A stretch of 64,000 bases of DNA from Ampelomyces quisqualis (Eukaryota > Ascomycota > Dothideomycetes > Pleosporales > Phaeosphaeriaceae). The stretch covers positions 1,426,001-1,490,000 of the forward strand of contig JAGTXZ010000010.1 of assembly GCA_018398575.1 (NCBI GenBank). The letters are read 5' to 3'. The notes under the pieces were generated by a model. The model saw nothing but the letters and a program-made list of their open reading frames with translations. It did not search any database and had not been told where the DNA came from. Of the stretch, positions 20,612 to 31,955 are shown piece by piece (positions within the stretch are counted from its first letter, which is position 1; the number at the start of each line of letters is the position of its first letter). A program made the position numbers and the translations under genes.

Positions 20612-21830
20612 ATGGATTTGCAGTCGAGCCAACAGGAAAGAGGGTCAGGTCAGGTGTGGGGGTCAAAGGACGTGGATTATTGATACCCTGGGGACGAGAG
20701 AGGCGTTGGAGAGAAGAGAGTTTGGTGTTTGTGCTGTAGAGGTGATTATTGTTTATACCAAGTCGAGTCGTTATTCTTCGTGACCTGTCAGTTTCTGAGT
20801 GTGGTATCGCACATAGAACTGCACCTGATACAAGAATTTCTGCAAATTTCGTCCTTGCGAGCCAAGGAACGTATGGAGAGGCAGCACCGGTCAGCAGTGT
20901 CATGTGATCGATGACTACAAGTTGAGGTACAAGTATTTACATAGTCTATAAAGACGGCACACTGTTTCGATGTCGGATCAAATGACATGGATCTCGTGAT
21001 TTAAGATTCCTAGACTAGACATAACGAGACGAATGGCTTGGTATGCTAGTCGTGCTTATTCACCTCAGGTCACATGACCAAGCTGTCCGCAAGAATTGCG
21101 TAACCACACGATGCTGTAGATTTCTACCGTAAGCTGAACTCAATTGGGACAGACCAAACCCTCCGCATGCACCCAAAGTGGTGTGTTTCCCAAACTTACT
21201 TTCTCAAGCCACGAATGACGTCAACCCACCTTCTTACGTGATCGATCATCGCACCACCTTCCCTCGATCACGCCGGCCCTCGCAACAGTTTACGATCACC
21301 ACTGCAACGGCACATAAATCCTCACACGTCTTCCATGTCCCGGCACGCCAATGCCGTAAATGCCATCATCAGCCACATCTAGCCAGTACCAAGCTTTGCC
21401 CGACTGCAACTAAGCTTTGCCAACTTCCCAGTTTCGCGAGCGTCTTTGGCTGAATGTGGCTGATGATGGACATGTAGTATCCACCTACAGTGCAATTTCA
21501 ATCACGGAAACAGGCTGGCATCCTTGCTTGCAGCCACGTGTGGATGTGAAACGGACCTGGCGACGCGGGTATGATGTAGTGTATGTGCAGATTTCGCGTG
21601 TGACGATGGAAGGGTGGGAGAAAGGGTGATTTGAGACGGGGGTATGAGGCAAGGACTTCAAATTCCTGTTGTTTTTGTCCTCCTAGATTTAAATCACCGT
21701 CTCTTCTCGAGGTGCGAGGCTAGGTCATTTGTCTGGCACGTCATTGTGCCACCTGTCAAACGACGTCAAGCATAAATAGACACGAGGGAGACACGCACCA
21801 TCTCTTCAACCACATCTACAACAAATAACA
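20612..21830. other. Intergenic, no gene seen
   Basis: 1.2 kb between same-strand genes. Only short open frames occur. The right end, with pyrimidine tracts and an AAATA-rich leader, is the promoter of the PAP2 gene. Confidence 0.55.
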
Positions 21831-23194
21831 ATGGGCTTCTTCAACCGCCGCAATGCGCCTGCTGCGGCAGATAGTCCAACTGCGACAGGCCCTCACCACC
21901 GCGAGAAGAAGGCTGGCGTCTTCGGCCGCAAGGAGCCTAGGATGACGTCTCATGGCGCAGCGTCGTGGAACAGCAGGCCGACATTTGGGCAGTGGATCAA
22001 GGCTACTGCTCTGGATATTGTGTCCATGGCCATTATGGGCGCGATTGGGCTGGGTGTGTACATGGCGGATCCGGCGCCGAGTCGTAGCTTTCCTGTCATC
22101 TTCAACGATGGAGAGATTGTGTACCCGGAGTTTGCGTACCCGTTGCGCAATGAGGTATGAAACAAACTGAAAATAGGTCTGCAAGCACGTGCTAACTTGA
22201 TATAGATCATTCCCATTTACGCCGCTGCGCTCATGGCATTCTTCATTCCGTTCATTGTCTTCCTGATCGTCCAAATCCGCGCGAGGAGCTTCTGGGACGT
22301 CAATAACGCTACTATCGGTCTCCTCTACTCGCTTATTACCGCCGCCGTATTCCAGGTATTTATCAAGTGGCTGATTGGCGGTCTGCGCCCTCACTTCCTT
22401 GCCGTGTGCAAGCCTGTCATTCCGGATGGTCTTGGTTTCGGCGCAGCGGACAACGGCGACGAGTTCGGTGCAAATGGAAATGTCGCCAACGGGTATCGCC
22501 AGATCATGTTCGACCGTAGCATTTGCACGGGAGACAAGAAGGAGATCAATGATAGCTTGGAGTCTATGCCTTCAGGCCACACCACCGCTGCGTTTGCGGG
22601 CTTCGTCTTCTTGTACCTCTACTTGAACGCCAAGCTCAAGGTGTTTGCCAACTACCACCCGGCCATGTGGAAGCTAGTGGCCATCTACGCGCCCCTGCTT
22701 GGAGCTTGTTTGATCGGCGGTGCGCTGACGATTGACGAATATCATAACTGGTAAGCTCACTCACCCCGACATACCTTAGAACAAGCACTGACCATGACCT
22801 CAGGTACGATATCTTCGCCGGCGCCGTAATCGGCACAATGATGGCTTTCAGCTCGTACCGCATGGTCTACGCCTCCGTCTGGGACTTCCGCTTCAACCAT
22901 ATCCCTCTCCTGCGCCACGCACCATTCGTCTATGGCGCGGGCCCAAGCTCCTTCGATGGCTTCCACGACGTCGTCTTCACTCGCAAGGCAGGCTGGGGAA
23001 CTATCGAAGGGACTAGCTGGGGTGGCGCACCGTTCGATGCTGCGGATGGCCCAAGGGGCACGATGGCGCCGCAGGCTGATGGACCAATTGGTCATCATGG
23101 CCATCATGATGCGAGGGCTAGTACGTCGAGCAGGGTGCAGAGGAAGCCGCTTGGTGCGACGGGTAATGGTCGACATGCGGATCAGATGGTTTGA
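21831..23194 (+). CDS. PAP2-family lipid phosphatase (DPP1/LPP-like), 419 aa
   Basis: Integral membrane phosphatase expected to act on phosphatidate, diacylglycerol pyrophosphate or related lipids. Exons are 21831-22154, 22206-22750 and 22804-23194, with introns of 51 and 53 nt. About six membrane segments are visible, for example LDIVSMAIMGAIGLGVYMA, YAAALMAFFIPFIVFLIV and KLVAIYAPLLGACLIGGA. Catalytic motif 1 is KWLIGGLRP and motif 2 is SMPSGHTT. Motif 3 appears as ALTIDEYHNWYD: the catalytic His and the following Asp are kept, but the usual Ser-Arg pair aligns with Ala-Leu. A 48-residue luminal insert rich in Gly/Asn separates motifs 1 and 2. The tail is hydrophilic with His-rich GHHGHHD. 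Family membership is sure; the substrate is not. Confidence 0.88.
22155..22205 (+). other. PAP2 gene intron 1, 51 nt
   Basis: Donor GTATGA, branch GCTAAC, acceptor ATATAG. Phase 0, joining Arg-Asn-Glu to Ile-Ile-Pro. Confidence 0.85.
22751..22803 (+). other. PAP2 gene intron 2, 53 nt
   Basis: Donor GTAAGC, branch CTGAC, acceptor CTCAG. The join rebuilds Trp inside motif 3, next to the catalytic His. Confidence 0.88.
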
Positions 23195-24092
23195 GCGCGT
23201 CCAGTCGAAGTGCAAGTCGCGCGTAGATGCAAGGATGGTTCAATGGGCTGTGTTAGCTGGTCTTCTCTATGATTGACACGGATTGAAAACGATGGAGCAC
23301 CTTGGGAGTCTGTTTAGCATTGTCCCAGTAGAGATACCATTGCGTTATTATCTAATGCATAATGAATGACTAGTACCCAACAGTATCATCTATTCTACCA
23401 CTCTGGAGTGTTTATAGAAAGAGTCTACAGTGTCCGCCAGTCTCAGGTGGTCTACAAGTACATGCACCAGTTCGGTCACGAACTCACACGATATCAGAAA
23501 GCTCGCGACCAGAGATCATCCAGCAACTTTGGCCTGACCTCTCTAGCGGTGTATTGGAAAAGCCATGTTGAAAGATTGATTCTACTGTTGCGCTTTCGGG
23601 GATTGTAGTCAGCTCTTTGAAATGCAGACTCTGCAAAGCTCTTTCTGGTGACGTCCATGCAGGAACCTCTTTTTGCATTGCAGTACGCGCCCGTCATTCG
23701 AGTGAGCAACATGTCAGCTACTGTGCCTTGTCGCTTTTCTGCGAGCAGACAGGTGACTATGAAATGTATCTTGAAGTATTCGTGGCCCCATGGTACGTTG
23801 CATACAGTCTATACAAGCGTTGCGAGCTACATTGCGGACTTCCTGCACGCCTTGTGCTGTTGCATTCTGCGACCAGCTCTGGCAGCGTAGCCGATGCATG
23901 AGAGTGGGTTGGTTGTGTGGTACTGCCTTGGTCTCGCATTTATTGCAGTTTGCAAGAAGCTGCTGGCAGAAGATCTGGACGTTCTTGACGCGACATTTCA
24001 ATCGAGGTTCTGATTTGGATGCGAGGTAGACGCGTGGTACAACTTGCCTCCTGGCAATTAGATCTTCATCTATGGGCGGAAGTACGCTTCTT
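23195..24092. other. Intergenic, no gene seen
   Basis: About 0.9 kb with only short overlapping open frames. No recognisable protein, repeat or RNA. Confidence 0.55.
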
Positions 24093-24383
24093 CTATTTGA
24101 TCAGTTCTTGCCTATATGTAATTGCTAGATTCTCAATCGCATTTCCAAACCGGGTTCGCCATGGTCCGAATTGTTCGTAAACCTCCTCATCGAACAAATT
24201 CGAATTTTCTTCCCGAGCTTCTTGAATGCATCTGAGAAGAGGAGACTCGTGGAGAGGAACGTCGCCTATTCTGGCTTCCCTATCGTTCTCCGGCGACACA
24301 CTAGGCATCGTGAGTGGTGGTGATGGAGATACGCCAGGCTCGTGCTGAATTACTTTGTACCGTTTCTTTTTCACCGCGTCCAT
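24093..24383 (-). CDS. Possible small protein of unknown function, 96 aa
   Basis: The ATG at 24383 gives a charged, soluble 96-residue product with a basic start (DAVKKKRYKVIQHEP), a Pro/Ser stretch, and a helical acidic C-terminal half (EEVYEQFGPWRTRFGNAIENL). The open frame continues upstream without a clear start. No family recognised. It lies downstream of eIF3c on the same strand. Composition is protein-like, but nothing else supports it. Confidence 0.35.
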   Translation of the reverse strand: MDAVKKKRYKVIQHEPGVSPSPPLTMPSVSPENDREARIGDVPLHESPLLRCIQEAREENSNLFDEEVYEQFGPWRTRFGNAIENLAITYRQELIK

Positions 24384-24984
24384 TTTAATGCAATTGTGAA
24401 GTGAGTGAAGGAGTTTTGCAGCAGGCGAAGCAGGAGCAGACGTGCTCGCGCTTGGCCAGGCATCGTGTCCTCCACAAGAAGCAGGAACACCTAGGTTCGC
24501 ACTTAACAGCAATATTAACGTGGGCAAAACTCACTCCACGTCCTTGAACCATGATTCGAATGCCCAGCGCGACCTGTATGCCCCCAGGAGGCTCCATGCA
24601 TTTTGGGCCCACTGGTCAAACGGAAGCAAGGAGTACACTGAACAGAGACATGTTCAGTTCGAAAGAGTCATACCTCAACCGAGAACGACAGGCTTCGTGA
24701 ATCGTAGGCTGGCGACGCAGTCACTACATACTACATGGCGAATTGGTAGAAAATTGACGTCGTATACCAAGTAGAATAATCTAGTACATGTACTCGGCAA
24801 ATTACCCGACATTGAGTGTTGACTTTTTCGATTGTGTAGTGCACTCTATATCAATTCATCTGCCTAGTCTTCATTACAGGATCAGACAAAAGACCCATGT
24901 TTATCAACGCCACACTCATGACCCTTATTCCTTACTTCAGACATTCGGCCAAAGGTCTGCCTCGTCATCAGGCACATCAGCCAT
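24384..24984. other. Intergenic, no gene seen
   Basis: About 0.6 kb between the small candidate and the eIF3c stop codon. It probably contains the eIF3c 3' UTR. Confidence 0.5.
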
Positions 24985-27697
24985 CTAAGCCTGAATCGCG
25001 CGTCCCAGCGCACCGCCCGTAAACTGCTGATTCCGTCCTCCGCGCGGCACACCCCCACCACGACCACCTCCTCGTCCGCGACCGCCACCTCGGCCGCCGC
25101 GCCCGCCTTGTCGCTCGAAAGCATTCGCAGTGCCTTGTGTGCGTTGCTCGAGCGTCTTTTCGTTAGACTCGATGAGACCGGATGCCTTGTCCGACAGGCT
25201 GAGCGCGAGAGTCTGGAGTCGTGAGAGCTCAACACCCTTGCGGAAGATGATGGCCAGGTTGACTTGGTCGAGGGCGGCGGCGAGTTCTTCGTGCGAGATC
25301 ATCTTGGACACGACGGCCGAGACCTTGCGTTCTGAGAGCTCGAACATGGATGCCAGTGTGGAGACGGCGAGTGTGTCGTAGAAGGGGGCGTAGGTGAAGA
25401 GATATGTTCGCAATCCCTCTTCTTGGATCTGAGCTGAGAGCATCTCCTTGATTTTCTCGGCGTTGGCAATGAGTTCCCAAATCTTGATCGAGTTGATGAA
25501 CTCGGCAGCCTTTTTCCACTCGCCAGCAGACAGCGCCTTCGACGCCTGCATGACGTGGTCACGCGTGTTCTCGGGCGGGCCGGTGAAGATTTGGCGCTCA
25601 TGGTACTCCAATAGCCTGCGGTATGTCTTGCTGATGACGCGCTTCCGGAGGTCAGGCGAAGAGCCAAGCTGTGCAAGCAAAGGAATCTCAAGCAACATTG
25701 AGCAGGTGAGGTACACGCACTCCAAGAGTTCGAGGTTGATGTGCATGTGGAATGGCAGCTGTCGTTGGCGCTCGAGACGCTCCTGCTCGGGCGAGATCTG
25801 TGAGAATCGCTGCATTTGCAGACCCTGTGCGAGTAACTCCTTCTGCCTGTTGCTGCCGCAAATTTCCTGCAGCGAGTTTTGCGATTCGTAAACGAGTCCT
25901 GCACGGAACGCACAGAGACCGACCTGTACGAGAGCGCGGTTGAAGAGAATCTGGGTGTTGACGTCGAAGTTGCTGATTGTCTCCTGCAAATGAGACATGA
26001 GCATCATGTCGCGAGCCTTGTAGTAGTGGTCGTGCAGAGCCAGGAAGTAGATCTGGCACAGCATGGCTCGGGCACGAATGATGCCCTCGCTGTGCTGGAA
26101 GAGGTAGGTGCTGAGAGTTTGGACGAGGGATGTGGTGTCGTTGGAGATGGCGCGAGGAGTGACTTCGGAGTCGAGGGTCTCAGGGACGGCTTTCCAGCTG
26201 TTGGCCTCCATGATGGTGACGACTTGCGAGGGCTAAATGACGTTAGTGGAAGCAGAGACATGACAAGACGTTTGTGTTACCTTGAAGTAAACGTGCTCCA
26301 GTCTTCGCATGACGACACGATTCAAGGATTCTTGTGGCAGCTCCAAGCTCGGGTTCTTCTTCAGGCTCTCGACGTAGATCAAAGCACGCACAAGCTGGGC
26401 GTACAACAGTGCCTCGTCTGTTAATCGCTCGACGTACTCTGCAGTGTGGGGGTCGATGTGCTGCAGCGAGCGGGTAAGCTCGTCGTCGAGCCTCTCCACA
26501 AAGGAGACCACGCTGCCGGGAATGCGGAAGATTGCGCCAGGTTCGATCGGGGGCAGCTTATCGTCATCCTCCCACTCCTCGGCGTTTTCAATGACGACAA
26601 TCTCCTTGGTATTCTCGAGGACTTCTAAAAGCTTGCCGAATTCTTGGTCCGCACTATTTGCTGTTAGTAGTGTGCATTTTGATGGATTCATGTCTGCTTA
26701 CAGCTTCCACTGCTCCTGGTGCATGTGGCTGGCCGTGCCAGAGGTCAAGTCGAAGCGTGTGGAGATGAGCGTGAGCAGGACACGGATCTTCTGGTAGTCG
26801 TTGACAGCAACGTCATACAGCTTCTCGAGGGTCCGGATGTGCTCGAGCTTGTCCGAGTTCTTACGTCCTCGTTGCTCGACAATCGACCGCAGGTGCTTGA
26901 GGATGCCCTCGGGTGTGTATTGCACTGCCTTGCCGCCGGCGCCAACAGTGATGAAGCCGTCGTCGGTCGCCTCCTCGATAGTCTCGGTGCCGAGCTGCGG
27001 GATCTTGGACTTCTTCTTCTTCTCCTTGGGCGCAGCCTCGACCTCCTCGACCTCGCGCATGTAGTCGTCCTTGTTCTCCCTATACAGATCGATTTCTTTC
27101 TGGAAGTCACGGTTGTGCTTCTTGACCTTTTGGCGGACGGCGTTGAAGCCGCGCGTGTTGACGGCGTTCATCTTCTTGGGCGTGACCTTCTGCTTCTCGT
27201 GTGTCTCGAGCACGATGGTCTCGAGATGGGCGATGGCCTGGACGTACAGCTTGGGCACCTTGCCATCGTTCTGCTTGATCAGAGTAGGCACCTGGCGGTT
27301 CAGCTTGTCGAACTCTGTGTGCCGCGCATGTTAGACTCCCCACAGAGGCATGGTGCGGTTTGGACGTACGGTCTGAAATGACGACCCAGTCGTTGATCTT
27401 CTGTGCATTCTCAATCTGCCTTATCGTCGCCTCGAGCTCGTCGAAACGCTTGTCTTTGGCGCTCTTGAGCACCTTGTTGATGTCTTCGTCCTCGCTCTCG
27501 CTGTCGCTGTCGGCGTCCTTCAGGAAACGGTTGGCGCCGCCGGCCTCGGACCCAGAGGACGAGTCATTGTCGTCATCGTCGTCCGAGTCCGAGTCCTTGT
27601 CCGAGTCTTCCTGTTCCGAGGTCTCGTCGTTGGAGTAGAGCTCCTCCTCGCTGGACTCTTCCGAGGAGCTGTCGCTGGCGGCAAAGAATCGCGACAT
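24985..27697 (-). CDS. nip1: Translation initiation factor eIF3 subunit C (Nip1)
   Basis: Core eIF3 subunit that bridges eIF1/eIF5 and the 40S ribosome in the cytosol. Four exons, 27697-27370, 27314-26702, 26653-26281 and 26232-24985, give 853 residues. The N-terminus MSRFFAASDSSSEESS with acidic Ser/Asp/Glu runs is diagnostic. It is followed by FDELEATIRQIENAQKINDWV and a Lys-rich segment (KEKKKKSKIP). The middle has ALLYAQLVRALIYVE and the PCI region (TYLFTYAPFYDTLAVSTLA, FELSERKVSAVVSKMI). The C-terminus is RGG-rich (GGRGGRGGGRGRGGG). The Met start is set by the conserved SRFFA block. Introns are 55, 48 and 48 nt with good donors. Its 5' side faces the 3' end of yak1 across 0.7 kb. Confidence 0.96.
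26233..26280 (-). other. nip1: eIF3c intron 3, 48 nt
   Basis: Donor GTAACA, branch CTAAC, acceptor TTTAG. Joins HVYFK to PSQVVTIM in phase 0. Confidence 0.88.
26654..26701 (-). other. nip1: eIF3c intron 2, 48 nt
   Basis: Donor GTAAGC, branch CTAAC, acceptor AAATAG. Joins QWKL to ADQEFGKL in phase 2. Confidence 0.88.
27315..27369 (-). other. nip1: eIF3c intron 1, 55 nt
   Basis: Donor GTACGT, branch TCTAAC, acceptor CACAG. The join reads ISD then QFDKLNRQVP. Confidence 0.88.
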
Positions 27698-28406
27698 GTT
27701 TGCTGCTGTCGCTCGAGAGTAGGGCTTGCCTGAGGGTCGGGGGTGTAGGTGGCGTCCACGGGTGGCTGCACGTTCCTGTCGCCTGGTGAACAATCACGCA
27801 CGAATTTTGGGACTCGCTGCCAAGATCGCGTTCGGCGGCGGGGTACGCTAGTGGTTAGGCGAGAGACACAGCCATTTGATCTACATACGAATGCTACTAA
27901 AAGTACACATGCCGCCACCCACACCCAACCGCAGCCTCTTTCCCAAATGCAACTTGAAAGACATGTTCCCAACAAGCGGCGTCCAGCCAGCTACCGAAAC
28001 GGGCATCTGTTCGCATCAGCTTTCGAAGAGTCACACTCGACCCTTGTGTGTGTGTGTGTGTACAGTCATCGGTCGCGGCCGGCACGCGGGCTGTAGTGAC
28101 GGCCACGCAAAGATAATGCTTAGCCTAGCCCATCTCCTGTACACCGCCGCGGCGTGGGCTGAAATGATGCCATTTGCTGTAACGAGTCCCAGCTCGTGTG
28201 ATGTCATCCATTGTCTCTCTTATGTAGATGACCCGTCCGGCATTGAATTTACTCATCGATGTCGGTGGCCGGTGATGGAAACTAAGATTCGGGTACAAAA
28301 GCCAGGAGGCGAGCGGGCTGCTGGGGAGGGTTCCCTACACCGCAGGCAGCGCCGGCCCATGCGCCGCAGTCGCTGCACTGAACAAACAAAACATGACTTT
28401 CTGGAA
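27698..28406. other. eIF3c promoter / yak1 downstream region
   Basis: Contains a short (GT)n run near 28045-28062. No gene recognised. Confidence 0.5.
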
Positions 28407-31342
28407 TCACTGCCAGTGATTTTGCGACAGGAAGCCTTCCTCAAGCGATCGATCCTCGAGATTGCGTACAAAGTTCTGGTTCCTTGCCGAGTTGCCTGCG
28501 CGCGATTCTCGTCTCCGCGCGCTGCTTGCACTCTCGGGCGCACCGTCAGGGGGCGGTGGGTAATACGCGGGCGACGGCTGCAATCGGATCGGTGCGTTGG
28601 GATCGAGATGACTAATGACTCTTTGCAGAGCTGGCGGTATGCCCGTGGGACCTTGTTGTTGGTCCATTGTCGATGCTCGCTGTCGTCCAGCACGAGTTGT
28701 TGCCTGAGCATATAGATTTTGGGGCTGGTTGTATTGCCGTGGTTGCTGAGGCTGCATCATACCCATCTGCTGACCGTATGGCGCCGCGGGCTGGGCTTGG
28801 TAGGGAGGAGGAGCAACGGCTTGGCCAGAGCTGTACACGTTGTTGTACATGCCCGGCTGAACGTGCGGAGGCTGCGCGACGTATTGGTGGTTCATCTGCA
28901 TATTGGACATGTTCGCATACGCCTGTTGCTGCGCTGCTGCTTGTTGTGCAGCGACTGCTTGTTGCTGTGCCTGCTGACGTTGTCTGCTCATTCCCTCATA
29001 ACGTTGTTGCTCCTGAACCCCAGGTGCAGGAGACCTGCTCGAGCCCGACTTCAGCGTCATTGGTGGTACGAATGGCCCAGTAAACTTGGCTTGCGTGATG
29101 AACGGATGCAACTTGGCTTGTGCGGGGGTCCATCGCTCCAGCGGATTGAGATTCAAAAGTCCTTGCGCAAAGTCGATGAAGGCGGCGCGATTGTTCATTT
29201 CTGCAACCACGTCAGCTCCCCACCTTGTACTTCACTCTGCCATGCTTTACATACCTCGCTCTACCTCATTCGGCTTCATGTTCTTCCTCGGCATGGGGTA
29301 ATTCTTGATGATGTCGGGGAGAGTTGTCGCAGTGAAGTACTTCTTGCTGGGCTGCTCCTTGGACCCGTGCTCTCTCGAGTACTGGTCCATGGATTTTAGT
29401 CGATATGACTTGCGACCGTATTCGTCTTGTGCCTTCTCAAAGAACTCGCCTGATTGCTTGCCCATCTCGAGCATCCAGTGCGGTGCCAGTCCAAGCATCT
29501 CCGTTATCCTCGAGACTTGATTGTATTCCGACGACCCGGGGAACAGGGGCAGACCCAGGAACAACTCCACCACAATACAGCCTAATGACCACATGTCGAT
29601 TGCTGCAGAGTATGGTAGGCCGAGCAGGACTTCGGGCGATCGGTAGAATCGGGACTGAATGTAAGTGTAAACCGTTTGTCGCTCGTCGCACGCGGAACCG
29701 AAGTCGATGATCTTGATGATGGGGCTTTCCAGACTACAAACTGTTAAAGAAGGTCATTCCTGCACGATTTACAGACTCACTTCTTCAGGAGAATATTCTC
29801 GGGCTTCAGATCGCAGTGTATCAGCTTCGCCTTCCCTAAAAGTGCCAGACCGTTGATCAGCTGCTGAGCGAATACGCGCACGAGTGTTGTCGACAGTCCG
29901 CGGAACTGGTTCTGCTTGATCAACTCGTAGAGATTGACGCTGAGCAGCTCGAAGACCAGGCACAGATGCTGTCGGTGAATGAAGGTATCTTTCAGGCGCA
30001 GTAGATGATGATCGTCGTTCTTGTCCATCTGCTTGTTCAGTAGGTCCAGCACTGACACCTCCATCATACTCTGGTTAAAGTACGCTGTCCGGTTCTTGAT
30101 GACCTTGACAGCCACCACCTCCTGTGTCTTCAAATTCTGACATTTCACGACCTGTCCAAAAGTACCCTGGCCCAGAACATCCAAAATAAGGTACCTGTTC
30201 TTATGGCCAGACTCTTCAGAGCCAAGAATGTCGTTTACATACAAGATGTAATCGCTGTCCTCGTTGTCGTAACCATCGTTCTTGACACCTTTGCTTGGCT
30301 TCGTGAGGACTCGACGTGGGTTTCTGGAGGACTGGTAGTTGAACTGGTTATTGCAGAGCTTGTACGTCATGGGCAGGTGCGCCGTGAGCGCTTGAAGCGG
30401 CTATTATGTTTTGTCAGCATAGCCCACATGGTTCGTACATGCCACTAACACTTATGAAGCCGCCTTCGGGGTTTGCGCGCCGGAAAGGAGGCTGCGTGTT
30501 GATCTTGGGCTGCAAGTCGGCCGTGTTCTTGACCGGCTGGAACTTGGGCACCGGGCCGCCGCCCGCGGGCAGAGGCAGAGGAGGATTCGGGATCGTCGAC
30601 GTGCGCGGCGAGCGTGCGTCCCTGTTGTACACGGCGTTCAATTGCGCCGTCGCGCTCTGCGGGTAGAAGCTCTCGGGGCTCATGTTGGACTGTATGGGCG
30701 GCAGTTGCGGCGCATGCGGTCGCGAGGCTACACGAGCAGTGGTTAGTCTGGCAGCGCCAAGGGCAAGCCCTGCGAGCTCGGGCGTGACGTACATGGGGGG
30801 GAGTAGTAGCTGTTGGGCGGCGAGATGTAGGGATTGCTGCGCGTCGGGCTCTGCCGGCTGCTCTGAGGCTGCGACTGGGCTTGCGCCTGGGGCGAGAAGC
30901 TGGTGTAGCCCTGCCCGCCCTGCTGCGTGGTGCCCGGGTAGGGCGAGGTGGGGGAGAGGTTCATGGGCGAGTATCTGCGGGCGGCGGCGCTCTCCTCGTG
31001 CTGCAGAAACTGCTGCGAGTGCCGGTGCTGGTGGCTGGGCCGCGACGTGTTGTACTTGGGCTTGTAGGGGTCGGCGTCCTCCATGGCTACGTCGCCGTCG
31101 CCGTCGTTGAAGTCTGGGCCGCGGCTGGTGGAGCCGCCCGGCGCCTGGAGGCCCACTGAGCTCTGGCGCGAGGGCGGCAGCGATGCATACGGCTCCTGCC
31201 TGGGTTCCGGCTTGGCCTGCGAGGGCACGCCGGCGTCGCGCGGGGCGTGCTGGGGAGAGGCCATGCTGTACCGCGGGCGGGCGGCGGGCGGGGCGTCGGC
31301 CGAGTAGGCAGTCCACTGCTGCTGTTGCTGCTGCGAGTCCAT
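28407..31342 (-). CDS. yak1: Dual-specificity DYRK-family kinase Yak1
   Basis: Yak1 is a nutrient- and stress-responsive kinase opposed by PKA/TOR. Five exons, 31342-30793, 30727-30450, 30400-29781, 29733-29255 and 29200-28407, give 906 residues. Residues 1-270 are disordered, starting with a polyQ run. The Yak1 N-box PLQALTAHLPMTYKLCNNQF precedes the kinase. The kinase domain spans about 345-680: glycine loop GQGTFGQV, AVKVIK lysine, catalytic loop HCDLKPEN, DFGSAC, and activation loop TYIQSRFYRSPEV with the DYRK autophosphorylated YxY-type Tyr. HPFITQAKF closes it. The tail is Gln/Ala rich (QRQQAQQQAVAAQQAAAQQQ) and ends SLEEGFLSQNHWQ. All introns keep frame and have standard donors. It lies downstream of sidA on the same strand but is a housekeeping regulator, not a cluster gene. 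Confidence 0.95.
29201..29254 (-). other. yak1: yak1 intron 4, 54 nt
   Basis: Donor GTATGT, branch GCTGAC, acceptor TTGCAG. Joins NEVER to EMNNRAAFIDF. Confidence 0.9.
29734..29780 (-). other. yak1: yak1 intron 3, 47 nt
   Basis: Donor GTGAGT, acceptor TTGTAG. Joins ENILLK to NLESPIIKIIDFG in the kinase catalytic core. Confidence 0.9.
30401..30449 (-). other. yak1: yak1 intron 2, 49 nt
   Basis: Donor GTTAGT, branch GCTGAC, acceptor AATAG; phase 0. Joins GGFIS to PLQALTAH, the conserved pre-kinase box. Confidence 0.85.
30728..30792 (-). other. yak1: yak1 intron 1, 65 nt
   Basis: Donor GTACGT, branch ACTAAC, acceptor TGTAG; phase 1. Confidence 0.8.
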
Positions 31343-31600
31343 GGCGGGTGCGACGGCGTCGACGGAGGGTCTGGGTGCGGCCGGGGGTCGCGATGGCGGG
31401 CTACTTCAGCTCGGGCGCACTCAGTCTGCGTGTTGCATCCCGAATTGCGCCGCGGTTCGACGTGGAGAGAATGCGCGCTTGCGGGCCCCGTGTGCAACGT
31501 GGAGAGACGTCTGGCCGCGGGTGCACGTCTCTGCGGGGTGCGCCGCGAGGCTTTGCTGTGTCGGCGGGTGCTTCACGCAGCAGCAGCAGCAGCAGCAGCA

Positions 31601-31635
<35 letters not shown>

Positions 31636-31955
31636 AGAGCGAGGGCGCGAGAAAAGGGCTATAGGGGGCGGGCACGGGTGTGTCAAGACGGCGACGCACT
31701 TCATTGCGGTGCGCGAGCTCGCGGTGGGCAACACCCTCAGTGGGTTGGGCTCTCGTTGGCGCTGGCCGTACTCCGTATGCGGGCTAGCACAGACGCCAGC
31801 AAATCACCTGACATGTTTGTGAGACGAACCCTTCATCTGCCCAGTGTGTACGGAGTAGTCTAGCATGCCCTCCAGAATCCTCCCATTGCAAACAAGCTCG
31901 TCCACTTTTGTTCCCGCACCGTCAACGCCCTTCTACCGCCTCAGCGTGCCTCTCC
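31343..31955. promoter_or_regulatory. yak1 upstream region with trinucleotide repeats
   Basis: Lies between the yak1 start and the sidA stop. It holds (CAG)8 followed by (CGG)11 and two copies of the TACGGAGTA 9-mer in opposite orientations (31769-31777 and 31849-31857). Confidence 0.5.
31578..31634. repeat. (CAG)8(CGG)11 compound microsatellite
   Basis: An uninterrupted CAG run at 31578-31601 passes directly into a CGG run at 31602-31634. It is about 235 bp upstream of the yak1 start codon, likely in its 5' UTR or promoter. Confidence 0.9.

Noticed and set aside
26719..27381. 220-codon plus-strand Leu/Asp/Val-rich open frame
   Set aside because: It is antisense to eIF3c exon 2 and is explained by the Lys/Glu-rich codons of that gene.
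27876..28715. 279-codon plus-strand open frame
   Set aside because: Half overlaps yak1 antisense; no recognisable domain and poor composition. Kept as intergenic.
31183..31863. 226-codon plus-strand open frame rich in Ser/Gly/Arg
   Set aside because: Antisense to yak1 exon 1 and driven by the CAG/CGG tract; not protein-like.
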